64,000 nucleotides of DNA from Actinotignum schaalii_C (GTDB lineage: Bacteria; Actinomycetota; Actinomycetes; Actinomycetales; Actinomycetaceae), in contig NZ_JAWUEL010000005.1 of the NCBI RefSeq assembly GCF_034119425.1, forward strand, positions 32,133-96,132, in the 5' to 3' direction. The translations under genes were made by a program, and so were the position numbers. The notes beneath the pieces were generated by a model. The model was not told the origin of the DNA and made no database searches. It was given only the letters and a program-made list of their open reading frames with translations. Shown in pieces: positions 18,087 through 26,816 of this stretch; the first letter of the stretch is position 1; each line of letters starts with the position of its first letter.

Positions 18087-18180
18087 AGTTTTTCTTTCTC
18101 ACCGGGGAGGACGACGCCGCACCGTGGCGGCACCGCCCTCCGTTCACAAAGGTTGGGTTGGACGGGGATTAGCCCCGTGG

Positions 18181-19149
18181 TTAGCCCAGGTAGTGGTGTT
18201 CACCCACGCGCTCCAGCGCATCGGCGATGAGATCCCAGAAACGCCCGTGATCGAGTCGGGTCGCAGCCCAGGTGTGGCAGTCCTCGGGAATGGGTCCGCG
18301 GAAATCAGCCACTGTCATCCCCACGGTGAGGGTTCCGGTGAGTTCCACATCAATGGGGACCTGCACCGTTTCCACGATGGTGGGGTCAATAAGATAGGCA
18401 ACCGCGCACGGATCATGCACCGGCGGGTAGTCGAAGCCCTGCGCGTCCTGGTAGGAAGCACGGAAGAAATCCATGAGTTCGTGGACGAAACGGGCCGGCT
18501 GGGTGCCCACCGCATCAATTTTTGCGTAGGCTTCCGGGGTGCAGAGCGCCTGGTGGGTGAGATCCAGGCCCACCATGACCACCTTCCACGGTTCGTTGAA
18601 AACGATATGCGCGGCTTCGGGGTCGATCTTAATATTGAATTCGGCCACCGCGGACCAGTTACCAACGTGGTACCCCCCACCCATGAGGACCACCTGCTTG
18701 ACACGCTCGGCCAGGCGCGGTTCCTTACGTACCGCCAGCGCGATATTGGTGAGCGGGCCGGTGGGAACCAGGGTGACGGTTCCCGGTTCGTGCGCCATCA
18801 CCGTGTCAATAATGAGGTCGACGGCGTGCCGGGAATCAAGCTCGATAGCCGGGGCTGGCAGTTCGGTGCCGTCCAAGCCGGTATCCCCGTGAATATCGGG
18901 GGCGACTTCCACCGGGCGTACTAGCGGTCGGTCGCATCCGGCCGCGAAAGGCACGCCGGTCATTTTCATTACGGTGCCCACGGCGAGGGCATTATTCGTA
19001 ACCTTCTTCAGGGTTTGGTTGCCACCCACCGTGGTGACGGCAAGCAGTTCAATCTGCGGATTCGCCCACGCCAGCAGCATCGCAACGGCGTCGTCATGAC
19101 CGGGATCGCAATCCAAAATGATTTTTTCCGGGGTGTGCTGTGTTGCCAT
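18181..19149 (-). CDS. Ribonucleoside hydrolase (inosine-uridine preferring family)
   Basis: Cleaves the N-glycosidic bond of ribonucleosides to give base plus ribose, a salvage step in the cytoplasm. The calcium-binding signature LDCDPGHDDAVAMLLAWA is at the N-terminus. VTTVGGNQTLKKVTNNAL, VLMGGGYHVGNW and the C-terminal HDPCAVAYLID motif complete the family pattern. The start is set at ATG 19149 with a GGAG box six bases upstream, giving 322 residues, the usual size. The open frame back to 19200 crosses the putative operator. Base preference cannot be told. It is first in a two-gene unit with the MFS transporter. Confidence 0.93.
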   Translation of the reverse strand: MATQHTPEKIILDCDPGHDDAVAMLLAWANPQIELLAVTTVGGNQTLKKVTNNALAVGTVMKMTGVPFAAGCDRPLVRPVEVAPDIHGDTGLDGTELPAPAIELDSRHAVDLIIDTVMAHEPGTVTLVPTGPLTNIALAVRKEPRLAERVKQVVLMGGGYHVGNWSAVAEFNIKIDPEAAHIVFNEPWKVVMVGLDLTHQALCTPEAYAKIDAVGTQPARFVHELMDFFRASYQDAQGFDYPPVHDPCAVAYLIDPTIVETVQVPIDVELTGTLTVGMTVADFRGPIPEDCHTWAATRLDHGRFWDLIADALERVGEHHYLG

Positions 19150-19170
19150 GTTTTTCTCCACATCCTTGGG

Positions 19171-19216
19171 GAACTCCCACGGAGTTCTACGTAGTTTCAT
19201 TAAAACATAGAAACAA
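19171..19216 (-). promoter_or_regulatory. Promoter and palindromic operator of the nucleoside hydrolase/MFS unit
   Basis: Minus strand: -35 TTGTTT (19216-19211), 17-base spacer, -10 TACGTA (19193-19188). Directly downstream is a perfect palindrome GAACTCC-GTG-GGAGTTC (19187-19171), positioned where a repressor would block transcription start. The site is 22 bases before the start codon. Inferred from sequence only. Confidence 0.6.
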
Positions 19217-19254
19217 TAGCTTCACCGCGAGCGTTCGCCGACACCCCGCAAATA

Positions 19255-20628
19255 TCAGGCTACTGGCGCCTCCGCTGGCTCATCGGCTTTGGCTCGCACC
19301 AGAGTCGGTGGGAATAACCGCCCTTGGATCCCGTCTACCGCTAGCCCGAGAACAAAACCGAGCACCGCCGGCCCGGCCCAGGCGAGCCCTTCTGCACCCA
19401 GCGGGAATAGCGCCAAGAATTCCGCGACGGGAGCGAAAATATCCCATTCGGTGACAACCAGCCCGTCCAGGAGAGCGAGAGGTGCCGCAATCCAGGCGGA
19501 GGCTCGGTAAGCCCAATGCAGGCGCCCGGGAACCGCCAGATCAACAAGCGTCACGAAAATAAGAACAATCGCGATGGGATAAATAAAGCGATTGATCGGA
19601 TTAATGAAATTGAGGATTCCTTCCAGTCCCAGCGTGGACATGGCAAAAGCAAACATTCCCTGCCCGATGAGGAGAGGACGGTACGCCAGCCCCGGAAGAT
19701 AACTGCGATAAAACTGAGTGGCCGCGCCCAGCAGGCCAATCGCCGTCGTCAGGCACGCCAGAATCGTGATGGCACCGAAAATAAGCTGACCGCTGCGTCC
19801 GAAGAAACGCTCGGAAACAGCCGCCAGTGCATCCGCACCGTTGGCAAATCCCTCGGTGGCCACCCGGACCCCGATCTGGGACAGCCCCAGGTAGATCGCG
19901 GCGAGGATAATCGCGGCGATGAGGGCCACGCCCGCCGCTCCCCCGAAGAGCGCCCCGCGAGAGGTGAAACCTTTGGAGCGCAATGAGGACACGATGACCA
20001 ACCCAAAGACGAAGGCCGCCAGCGCATCCATGGTCATATACCCGCTCAGCAGCCCACCGGTGAGTGCATTAGGAGCATACGGTGCCTGCGGAAGGGCAAC
20101 CTGGGGCGGCAGGTTGAGCACCACCACCGCAATAAGAATCGCCATGAGAATAACGAGGGCAGGGGTGAGGATTCCTCCCACTCGATCCACCATTTTGCCT
20201 GGGTTGAGGGCCACGAGCACAGCCACCACGAAGAACACGGCGGAGAAAACGAGGAGGGCGGGGCGGGCAGCGGCGTCGTCGTGCATCACGGGGCGGACCG
20301 CAACCTCGAAACTCACCGCGGCCACCCGCGGTACCGCGTACAAAACTCCGGTGGTGATAAAAATTGCCCACAGAAGCGCGTGACCGGGGATGCGACCGAT
20401 ACGGGTCGCAATATCCTGCGGGGTGCCATCGCGGCTAGAGGTGGCAGCGATGAGCCCAACGGCGGGGAGAATAACCCCGGTGCCGATAAATCCGGCGATA
20501 GCCAGCGGCGTATTTGTTCCGGCTTGGATGCCGAGCATCACCGGGAAAATCAGATTCCCCGCCCCGAAGAACATGGCGAAGAGCGCCAAACCGGTAACAG
20601 CGAGCGTGAGGACGCGCGAGTTTTTCAT
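19255..20628 (-). CDS. brnQ: Branched-chain amino acid transporter, LIVCS (BrnQ) family
   Basis: Sodium-coupled importer of leucine, isoleucine and valine. The family N-terminus MKNSRVLTLAVTGLALFAMFF is followed by GAGNLIFPVMLG, and there are about 12 hydrophobic segments in 457 residues. The start is placed at ATG 20628, where the protein aligns with BrnQ; upstream residues in the open frame look random. It lies just downstream of ileS on the same strand but after a strong hairpin, so it probably has separate expression. Neighbourhood with isoleucyl-tRNA synthetase is suggestive for branched-chain substrates. Confidence 0.93.
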   Translation of the reverse strand: MKNSRVLTLAVTGLALFAMFFGAGNLIFPVMLGIQAGTNTPLAIAGFIGTGVILPAVGLIAATSSRDGTPQDIATRIGRIPGHALLWAIFITTGVLYAVPRVAAVSFEVAVRPVMHDDAAARPALLVFSAVFFVVAVLVALNPGKMVDRVGGILTPALVILMAILIAVVVLNLPPQVALPQAPYAPNALTGGLLSGYMTMDALAAFVFGLVIVSSLRSKGFTSRGALFGGAAGVALIAAIILAAIYLGLSQIGVRVATEGFANGADALAAVSERFFGRSGQLIFGAITILACLTTAIGLLGAATQFYRSYLPGLAYRPLLIGQGMFAFAMSTLGLEGILNFINPINRFIYPIAIVLIFVTLVDLAVPGRLHWAYRASAWIAAPLALLDGLVVTEWDIFAPVAEFLALFPLGAEGLAWAGPAVLGFVLGLAVDGIQGRLFPPTLVRAKADEPAEAPVA

Positions 20629-20663
20629 CCCTGACCTTCGTGTGAATTGTGAGGAGAGTGCGT

Positions 20664-20700
20664 GGGCCGCGGCGAAGACCATGGTCGTCCACCGCGGCCC
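20664..20700 (-). terminator. Hairpin downstream of ileS
   Basis: Perfect 9-bp GC arms GGGCCGCGG (20664-20672) and CCGCGGCCC (20692-20700), with a further short palindrome in the loop, 58 bases past the ileS stop. No T-tract. Confidence 0.5.
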
Positions 20701-20757
20701 GTGCAAGGCACCCTACTCTAGAGGATCACGGCGCGCCGTTACAGAGCGCGCCGGCCT

Positions 20758-23700
20758 TTAGTACGCGACTTTCGTCACCTCGATGCCGAGCGGTGCGCCT
20801 TCTGCACCCGCCGTCACCTGCGCCTGCACCGCGAGAGTTTCCTCCTGGATGAAGGGCAGATAGCGGGTAACCGCATCAACGCGCTCGGCGGGAACCGTGA
20901 GGTTGAGAGCGATCCGGTCGGCCACGTGCAGCTGGGCATTCTTGCGTTCATCTTGCACAGCGCGCACGACGTCGCGGGCGTAGCCTTCGGCTTCCAGTTC
21001 TTCATCCACCTCGGTATCCAGGGCGATGAAGGAACCGGAATCGAGCGCCGCGGCAACCGAACCCGGGTCGGCTTCCACCGATACGGTGATCTCGAACTGG
21101 CCGGGCGCCAGGCGCACCTCCGGATCGGTGTGAAGCACCGCGTCCGCACCGTCTTCGCTCCAGTTCCCGGCCTTGGCGGCTTGGAAGAGCGCGGAGGTCA
21201 TCTTGCGTAGCTGGGGATCCAGTTCACGCGGGAGAACCTTGAGGTCACGGCTGACCTTCATCCCCGATTGCGCCACGTTCTTGAGCTCAACATTCTTGAC
21301 GTTCACTTCCAGAGCGATGAGCTCGGTGAAGGGCTCCAGGTCACGGTCGGTGACGATGGTGAGGGTCCGCAGCGGTTGGCGCACCCGCAACTGGTGGGTT
21401 TTACGCAGGGAATGCGCAGCGGAGACGACGGCGCGCGCTTCGTCCATCGCTTCGCGCAGCGCATCGTCCTTCCAGGAATCGGGTAGTTCGGGCCAGTCTT
21501 CCAAGTGGACGGAGCGTCCGCCGGTCAGCCCCTTCCAGATCTCTTCGGTCACGAGCGGCGCGAGGGGCGCCATGACCCGCATGAGCACTTCGAGCGCCGT
21601 GTAGAGGGTATCGAAGGCGGCGTGGTCCTCATTCCAGAAGCGATCCCGGGAGGTACGCACGTACCAGTTGGTCAGCACATCTAGGAAACCGCGCACCCGG
21701 TCGCAGGCGGCCGGAATATCGTAGTTATCCAGGTCGGTGCGCACCTTATCGGCCAGGTCCTTAATGCTGGCCAGCAGGTAGCGGTCCATCACATCCAAAC
21801 CGGAGGGGTCGCTTACCGGCTGGGCGCGGTAGCCCTCCCCCTTCGAGCACGTCGAGGCGTAGAGCGCGAAGAAGTAGTAGGCATTCCACAGCGGCAGCAG
21901 GACCTGGCGCACCGTATCGCGCAGGGCACGTTCGGTCACGATGAGGTTCCCGCCGCGCACAATCGGTGAATTCATGAGGAAGAAACGCATCGCATCCGCG
22001 CCGACCTCGTCGAACATCTCGTAGACATCCGGGTAATTGCGCAGCGATTTCGACATCTTCTGACCGTCATCTCCCAGCACAATGCCGTGGGAAATACAGG
22101 TGCGGAAGGCCGGACGGTCAAAGAGCGCGGTGGCGAGCACGTGGAGGGTGTAGAACCAGCCGCGAGTCTGGCCGATGTATTCGACGATAAAGTCCCCCGG
22201 GTAGTGGTCCTCGAACCAGTCCTTATTCTCGAAGGGATAGTGGACCTGGGCGTAGGGCATGGAGCCAGATTCGAACCAGCAATCCAACACGTCGGTGATG
22301 CGCCGCATGGTGGACTTACCCGTCGGATCGTCCGGGTTAGGGCGGGTCAGCTCGTCAATATAGGGACGGTGGAGATCCACTTCGCCCTTCTCGTTACGCG
22401 GCAGGCGCCCGAAATCACGCTCGAGTTCTTCCAGGGAACCGTATACATCTTCGCGCGGATAGTTCGGATCGTCGGAACGCCATACCGGAATGGGGCTGCC
22501 CCAGAACCGGTTACGAGAAATGGACCAATCGCGCGCGCCGGCCAGCCAATTACCGAACTGGCCGTGCTTGATATGCGCCGGGGTCCATTCGATCTGCTCG
22601 TTAAGCTCCACCATCCGATCTCGGAAGGCACTCACCCGCACAAACCACGAGGACACTGCCTTGTAAATGAGCGGTTTACGGCAGCGCCAGCAATGCGGGT
22701 AAGAGTGCAGGTAGGAGCGTTCTTGCACAAGCACGGCGCGCTCGTTTTCCGGGCGGCGTGCCAGCGGTCCGGTTCCCTCGCGCAGATCGCGGGTGATGGG
22801 CAGATTGGCATCAAAGACCTGGGTGCCTTCGTAATCGGGCACCTCGGCGGTGAAACGCCCGGCGCCATCCACCGGAACCACGGGGCGGATGCCCACCTCC
22901 TGGCAGGCGAACATATCGTCCTCACCGAAAGCGGGGGCAATATGAACCAGCCCGGTACCGTCGTCGGTGGTCACGAAGCTCCCCGCGATCACGTGGTAGG
23001 CATGCGGGCCGGGTGCCTCATCGTCCGCACGATTCATGAAGTAATCGAAAATCGGGGCGTAAGCGCGACCCACTAGCCGCGAGCCGGGGAAACGATCCAC
23101 AACTTCCGGATCTTCACCCAGTTCCTTCTCGTAAGATTCCAGGCGGGCTGCGGAGATAATCACTCGCTCGCCTTCCAGCTTGCCTTCGCGCGGAATGACG
23201 GTGAGGTACTCGATGTCCGGACCCACGGCAATGGCCAGATTGGAGGGCAGCGTCCAGGGCGTCGTCGTCCAAATAAGGGCAAGTTCACCCGTTTCCAGAC
23301 GCAGCCCCACGGTCAAGCTGAGATCCTGCCGGTCCTTGTAGACGTCGTCATCCATCTTCAATTCGTGATTGGACAGCGGGGTTTCGTCATTCCAGCAGTA
23401 GGGCAGCACCCGGTAGCCATCGTAAGCCAGACCCTTGTCGTACAGAGTCTTGAAGGCCCACAGCACCGATTCCATATAGGTGGTGTCCAGAGTCTTGTAA
23501 TCATGGGAAAAATCGACCCAACGTGCCTGGCGGGTCACGTATTCTTCCCATTCCTTGGTGTAGCGCAGCACCGAGGAACGGCAGGCCTCGTTAAATGTGG
23601 CGATGCCCATATCCTCGATCTCATCGGTGGAATCGATGCCGAGGATACGCTGGGCTTCCAATTCGGCCGGCAGCCCGTGGGTATCCCAGCCAAAGCGGCG

Positions 23701-23973
23701 CTCGACTCGGCGCCCGCGCATGGTCTGGTAGCGCCCCACCACATCCTTGACGTAACCGGTGAGAAGGTGACCGTAATGGGGTAGGCCGTTGGCGAAGGGC
23801 GGACCGTCATAGAAAACGAATTCATTGGAGCCGTGCGGCCCGGATTCACGCTGCGCCACGGAGGACTGGAACGTATTGTCTTTCTTCCAGAAAGCGAGGG
23901 TGCCTTCTTCCATCTTCGGGAAGTTCGGGGAGGCGGGCACGCCGCCCTCGCGATGAAGCGGATACATATCCAC
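20758..23973 (-). CDS. ileS: Isoleucyl-tRNA synthetase
   Basis: Charges tRNA-Ile with isoleucine. The 1,071-residue protein has the class I HIGH variant GLPHYGHLL and the KMSKSLRNYPD loop. In between lies the large editing domain (about 190-390, with TTPWTLPSN and DDGTGLVHIAPAFGEDD). The C-terminal half holds the anticodon-binding region. This is the longer form of IleS common in actinobacteria. The start is GTG 23973, with GAGGAG seven bases upstream; an ATG two codons later has worse spacing. Expression is controlled by a T-box leader upstream. Confidence 0.97.
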   Translation of the reverse strand: MDMYPLHREGGVPASPNFPKMEEGTLAFWKKDNTFQSSVAQRESGPHGSNEFVFYDGPPFANGLPHYGHLLTGYVKDVVGRYQTMRGRRVERRFGWDTHGLPAELEAQRILGIDSTDEIEDMGIATFNEACRSSVLRYTKEWEEYVTRQARWVDFSHDYKTLDTTYMESVLWAFKTLYDKGLAYDGYRVLPYCWNDETPLSNHELKMDDDVYKDRQDLSLTVGLRLETGELALIWTTTPWTLPSNLAIAVGPDIEYLTVIPREGKLEGERVIISAARLESYEKELGEDPEVVDRFPGSRLVGRAYAPIFDYFMNRADDEAPGPHAYHVIAGSFVTTDDGTGLVHIAPAFGEDDMFACQEVGIRPVVPVDGAGRFTAEVPDYEGTQVFDANLPITRDLREGTGPLARRPENERAVLVQERSYLHSYPHCWRCRKPLIYKAVSSWFVRVSAFRDRMVELNEQIEWTPAHIKHGQFGNWLAGARDWSISRNRFWGSPIPVWRSDDPNYPREDVYGSLEELERDFGRLPRNEKGEVDLHRPYIDELTRPNPDDPTGKSTMRRITDVLDCWFESGSMPYAQVHYPFENKDWFEDHYPGDFIVEYIGQTRGWFYTLHVLATALFDRPAFRTCISHGIVLGDDGQKMSKSLRNYPDVYEMFDEVGADAMRFFLMNSPIVRGGNLIVTERALRDTVRQVLLPLWNAYYFFALYASTCSKGEGYRAQPVSDPSGLDVMDRYLLASIKDLADKVRTDLDNYDIPAACDRVRGFLDVLTNWYVRTSRDRFWNEDHAAFDTLYTALEVLMRVMAPLAPLVTEEIWKGLTGGRSVHLEDWPELPDSWKDDALREAMDEARAVVSAAHSLRKTHQLRVRQPLRTLTIVTDRDLEPFTELIALEVNVKNVELKNVAQSGMKVSRDLKVLPRELDPQLRKMTSALFQAAKAGNWSEDGADAVLHTDPEVRLAPGQFEITVSVEADPGSVAAALDSGSFIALDTEVDEELEAEGYARDVVRAVQDERKNAQLHVADRIALNLTVPAERVDAVTRYLPFIQEETLAVQAQVTAGAEGAPLGIEVTKVAY

Positions 23974-23980
23974 GCGGTGT

Positions 23981-24210
23981 CTCCTCGTGTCTCAAACCTA
24001 ATCGGATTGAGGACGACGCCGGAATTCCGGTACCGCGGTACCACCTCATTTGCTACTCACCGCACGCGTGGTACGGCGGGTAACCGCTTCATTAGGACGC
24101 TAACGGGTCCACCCGCTCGGTTCTACTGGGCTGCACGGCACGGGCCGCGCGGCTGTTCTTCCGAGAGCTCGCCGGTGATTGCCGGGTCATAGCCAACGCC
24201 GCTCATTGTA
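23981..24210 (-). promoter_or_regulatory. Translational T-box riboswitch and -10 box of ileS
   Basis: The leader binds uncharged tRNA-Ile and releases the ileS ribosome binding site. The conserved T-box sequence AGGTGGTACCGCGG is at 24046-24033 on the minus strand; its central bases pair with the tRNA acceptor end. Upstream is a stem I with an ATC isoleucine codon at 24179-24177 in the context CCCGGCAATCACCGGCGAGC, which resembles actinobacterial ileS T-boxes. Downstream, CCTC near 24015 can pair with the GAGGAG Shine-Dalgarno at 23986-23981, forming the sequestering helix. A TACAAT -10 box lies at 24210-24205, just inside the intergenic gap, putting the transcript start near 24198. Confidence 0.85.
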
Positions 24211-24233
24211 GCCCTTCCGCGCGCGGTGCGCAT

Positions 24234-26261
24234 CTACCTTCCGGGTGGTGGGCGGACCGGTGGGGATTGGGGCAACGGCGCAGCTCCGGCGGGTGGTTCG
24301 CGGGGCGGCGCAAGCATGGTGCGCTCCGTGGAAGGCTCCGTGGTAATACGAGCAAGTTCGCGCATTTGCGGGGAATCCGCGTTTTCCAAATATTCCGAAT
24401 GCTGGGAGAATAATCCGCCGCGCCCGGAGAAATGATGCGCGGTGAAATCCGGATCCCGGCGCGGATTGAAGCCGAGCGCATCGGTGTTCCCGCCCGAGAC
24501 CGCTCCCCCACCCAGCGCGTTGACCACGTTAATAATGTCTTTCTTATTGGAAAGGACGTGATTGGAGGCGGCGCTTCCAGCCCCGTGCGCCCCGGTATTC
24601 ATATCCCATCCCTCGGCCACAACCCCGGGTGTTCCGTATACCACAAGAGTGTCGACGATGCCGGGCCGAACCCGCTCCGCGGCCGCTGAAGCCGTCACTG
24701 AACCGTAGGAGTGCCCCAGCAGACTGATACGCGGGCGATCCTCCCCGCGGACCTGGGCAATTCCCTCCGCGAAGCGCGCGAGGCTTGCTCCGCCTTCACG
24801 GGCGCGCGCCGGGGTGTAGAGGGAAGAGTCCAGCGCACTTTGCGGAGCGGCGTAATCAAACCAAGTCACCACAGCCGGGCTTCCGGTTTCTCCCCGAGCG
24901 GTGAGGATCTCCTGCTGGAGGGTAGCCAGGCGGCCGGCCGCTTCGATGTGGGAATCAAGGGAATTCACCACATTGGTAGTCATTCCACCCACCTCGATGG
25001 TGATAGACGAGGCAGTATCCACATCGCCTTGAGATAGGGCCACCTGGATGGTGCGCAATTCCGCACCGGTACCGGTACGGGCCCGGTTCGGCCCGCGATA
25101 CACGAGGAGTTGGCGTGGCTGGCCGGACTGGGCGGACTGGGCGGAGCCTGCCAGCGGAGAGGAACGCGGCGCAGGCGAGTGCGCCGGAGCTGCGCGCCCC
25201 GCGGATAGTCGCGCGGCGGACGAGTGCGCCGCGAATGATCGCCCCGCGGGTGGCGACGAGCTCCGCTTCGAATCCTGGGACGAAGCGGAGCGAACCGGGG
25301 CCGTGGAGATATGCTCGCGCCAATTGCGATCCAGGCCGCGCTGGGTGCGGATCATGGCGTACGCAGCCAGGTTGGCGGTGATGGTGGCATAGCGCAGTTG
25401 AGCCGCGCCGAGCTGGGCGGTGCGAATCTCCCGATCAGTTTTCCCGAGGTTTCCCTCAAGATCCGCCTGGGCACTGGCGATTTCCGCGGAAAGCTCGGCC
25501 AGAATCGGATCGTAATAGGCGCGGGCCATTTCTTCGTCATGACGGGCCACGGCAATATTGGCGCGGTCCCGCACCGCGTAGGGTATTCCGTCCAAATTCC
25601 CCAGATCCTGAGGGGCATGGACGAGCACATACGAGCGCTCGGCATCTCCCAAGGATGCCCACCATGCCTGCACATAGGCCGCGCTTTTCCCAACCGGCAC
25701 CCGCCCGACCGAACGATAGTAATTGGTGCGAGCCTCCGGGGCTATCTGCCCGGCAGCCAGCTGGTTGAACACCCTGTTTAGATAGCTGAGCGTATTATCG
25801 GCCGATCGGTGGGCTACCTCTACCTCCGCTCTAATCTGTACCACTATCTGGTGGCGTTCCCACTCCGCTACCCCGGTGCCATCCGCGCCGGCGAGCGGGT
25901 CGATCACCTCACCGCGAGGGGTGATCTCCATTCCGGCAGCATTCGCACGGGAGAGTGCTTCGCTCACTGCCGTTTGGGTACGGGTGATTTTATGCTGCGC
26001 TTCCCCCAAAGCCTGGATCAGGTGGTCAATACGGTCGGTGTGCGCGGCGGCGCGCGCGGCCAGGGCCCGCACATCGGAAAGGAAGGCACGTGCTCCGTAG
26101 CCTTCCCAGGCTCCCTTCAAGGAGCGCGCGGCTAGCTGGCGCAGCTGCCAGCTGGCTTCTTCGCAGCGCCTGCGCACGGCCGCTACCTCATCGAGAACCG
26201 CTCCGAGCAGGGCCCCGTTCCAGCCACGCAGTTGCCCCCACGTCACCCGGAGATCTTTCAT
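24234..26261 (-). CDS. DUF1023-type alpha/beta hydrolase with WXG-like N-terminus
   Basis: The C-terminal part (about 420-620) is an alpha/beta hydrolase of the DUF1023 type: VTWFDYAAP, the nucleophile elbow SLLGHSYGSVT and a later His region (DFTAHHFSG). The N-terminal 330 residues are helical and Ala-rich. They include WEGYGARAFLSDVRALAARAA, which resembles the helical-hairpin N-terminus of WXG100/LXG-type exported proteins. A Ser/Pro/Ala-rich linker (about 325-375) joins the two, and the C-terminal tail is proline-rich. There is no Sec signal peptide. It overlaps by four bases the upstream small gene, whose product also looks WXG-like. Substrate unknown; type VII export is an inference, and no ESX machinery lies in the window. 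Confidence 0.8.
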   Translation of the reverse strand: MKDLRVTWGQLRGWNGALLGAVLDEVAAVRRRCEEASWQLRQLAARSLKGAWEGYGARAFLSDVRALAARAAAHTDRIDHLIQALGEAQHKITRTQTAVSEALSRANAAGMEITPRGEVIDPLAGADGTGVAEWERHQIVVQIRAEVEVAHRSADNTLSYLNRVFNQLAAGQIAPEARTNYYRSVGRVPVGKSAAYVQAWWASLGDAERSYVLVHAPQDLGNLDGIPYAVRDRANIAVARHDEEMARAYYDPILAELSAEIASAQADLEGNLGKTDREIRTAQLGAAQLRYATITANLAAYAMIRTQRGLDRNWREHISTAPVRSASSQDSKRSSSPPAGRSFAAHSSAARLSAGRAAPAHSPAPRSSPLAGSAQSAQSGQPRQLLVYRGPNRARTGTGAELRTIQVALSQGDVDTASSITIEVGGMTTNVVNSLDSHIEAAGRLATLQQEILTARGETGSPAVVTWFDYAAPQSALDSSLYTPARAREGGASLARFAEGIAQVRGEDRPRISLLGHSYGSVTASAAAERVRPGIVDTLVVYGTPGVVAEGWDMNTGAHGAGSAASNHVLSNKKDIINVVNALGGGAVSGGNTDALGFNPRRDPDFTAHHFSGRGGLFSQHSEYLENADSPQMRELARITTEPSTERTMLAPPREPPAGAAPLPQSPPVRPPPGR

Positions 26262-26584
26262 CTTCCGACCCCCGCAATATCGAAACCGGAAATATCCACG
26301 CCCGCGATATCCACGCCGGCCCCGCCGTCTGCCTCCTGGTAGATGCGCCAGGCCAGTGCGAGGGATGCTGCTAGCTCATCGGCTCGGGCCGCGATATCGC
26401 GGGTGTGCCTATCCAGGGCCGCGCATCCCGCGCTCACGCTGGCCGGCGGTGGGCTTCCAGCCAATGCCGCCGCCACCGCTCCCGGCACGGTATCTACCCG
26501 CAGCGGAGCCAGCGCGGCACTCACGTCCGCAAGCGCGGCGCGCAGCTCCGCCGTCGCAGACTCCGTGATAAGAACACCATCCAC
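26258..26584 (-). CDS. Small helical protein, possible WXG-like partner of the hydrolase
   Basis: 108 residues, mostly Ala-rich helices with a central Pro/Ser turn (AALAGSPPPASVSAG), then WRIYQEADGG and a repetitive C-terminus GVDIAGVDISGFDIAG. No firm family. Size, two-helix layout and translational coupling (ATGA overlap with the hydrolase gene) resemble small ESX-associated proteins encoded beside larger substrates. The start ATG 26584 has a GGGAGG box nine bases upstream. The function is not known. Confidence 0.7.
   Translation of the reverse strand: MDGVLITESATAELRAALADVSAALAPLRVDTVPGAVAAALAGSPPPASVSAGCAALDRHTRDIAARADELAASLALAWRIYQEADGGAGVDIAGVDISGFDIAGVGR
26274..26318 (-). repeat. Three tandem 15-bp units
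   Basis: Three near-identical 15-base units encode the pentapeptides GVDIA, GVDIS and GFDIA at the end of the small protein. Repeat number could vary between strains without changing frame. Confidence 0.8.
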
Positions 26585-26816
26585 CGTGACCTCCCCTCTT
26601 CGCTCCTGTTTCCTTTGCGCTGGCTACGTTTGACTTCTGTGCGCTGGCGCCGCTTACTTTCGTTGAACTGGCCCCGCTTGTTTTCTGGGAGCCGGCTCCC
26701 CCTGCCAAACGCTTGAGCCGATGGTGCCAGGAAGGGAAAAATCCGTCTAGGGCCCATCCACAGGCGGAGTTCGGCGCGTGTAGTTATCCACAGGTAGGGG
26801 CGCGGTAGGGTGAAGT

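Noticed and set aside
22087..23076. A 329-codon plus-strand frame opposite ileS
   Set aside because: Shadow of ileS; no motif.
26409..26708. Minus-strand frame with Ser/Lys/Gly/Ala repeat overlapping the small WXG-like gene
   Set aside because: Overlaps a better candidate with good ribosome binding site; the repeat is noted as a finding only.
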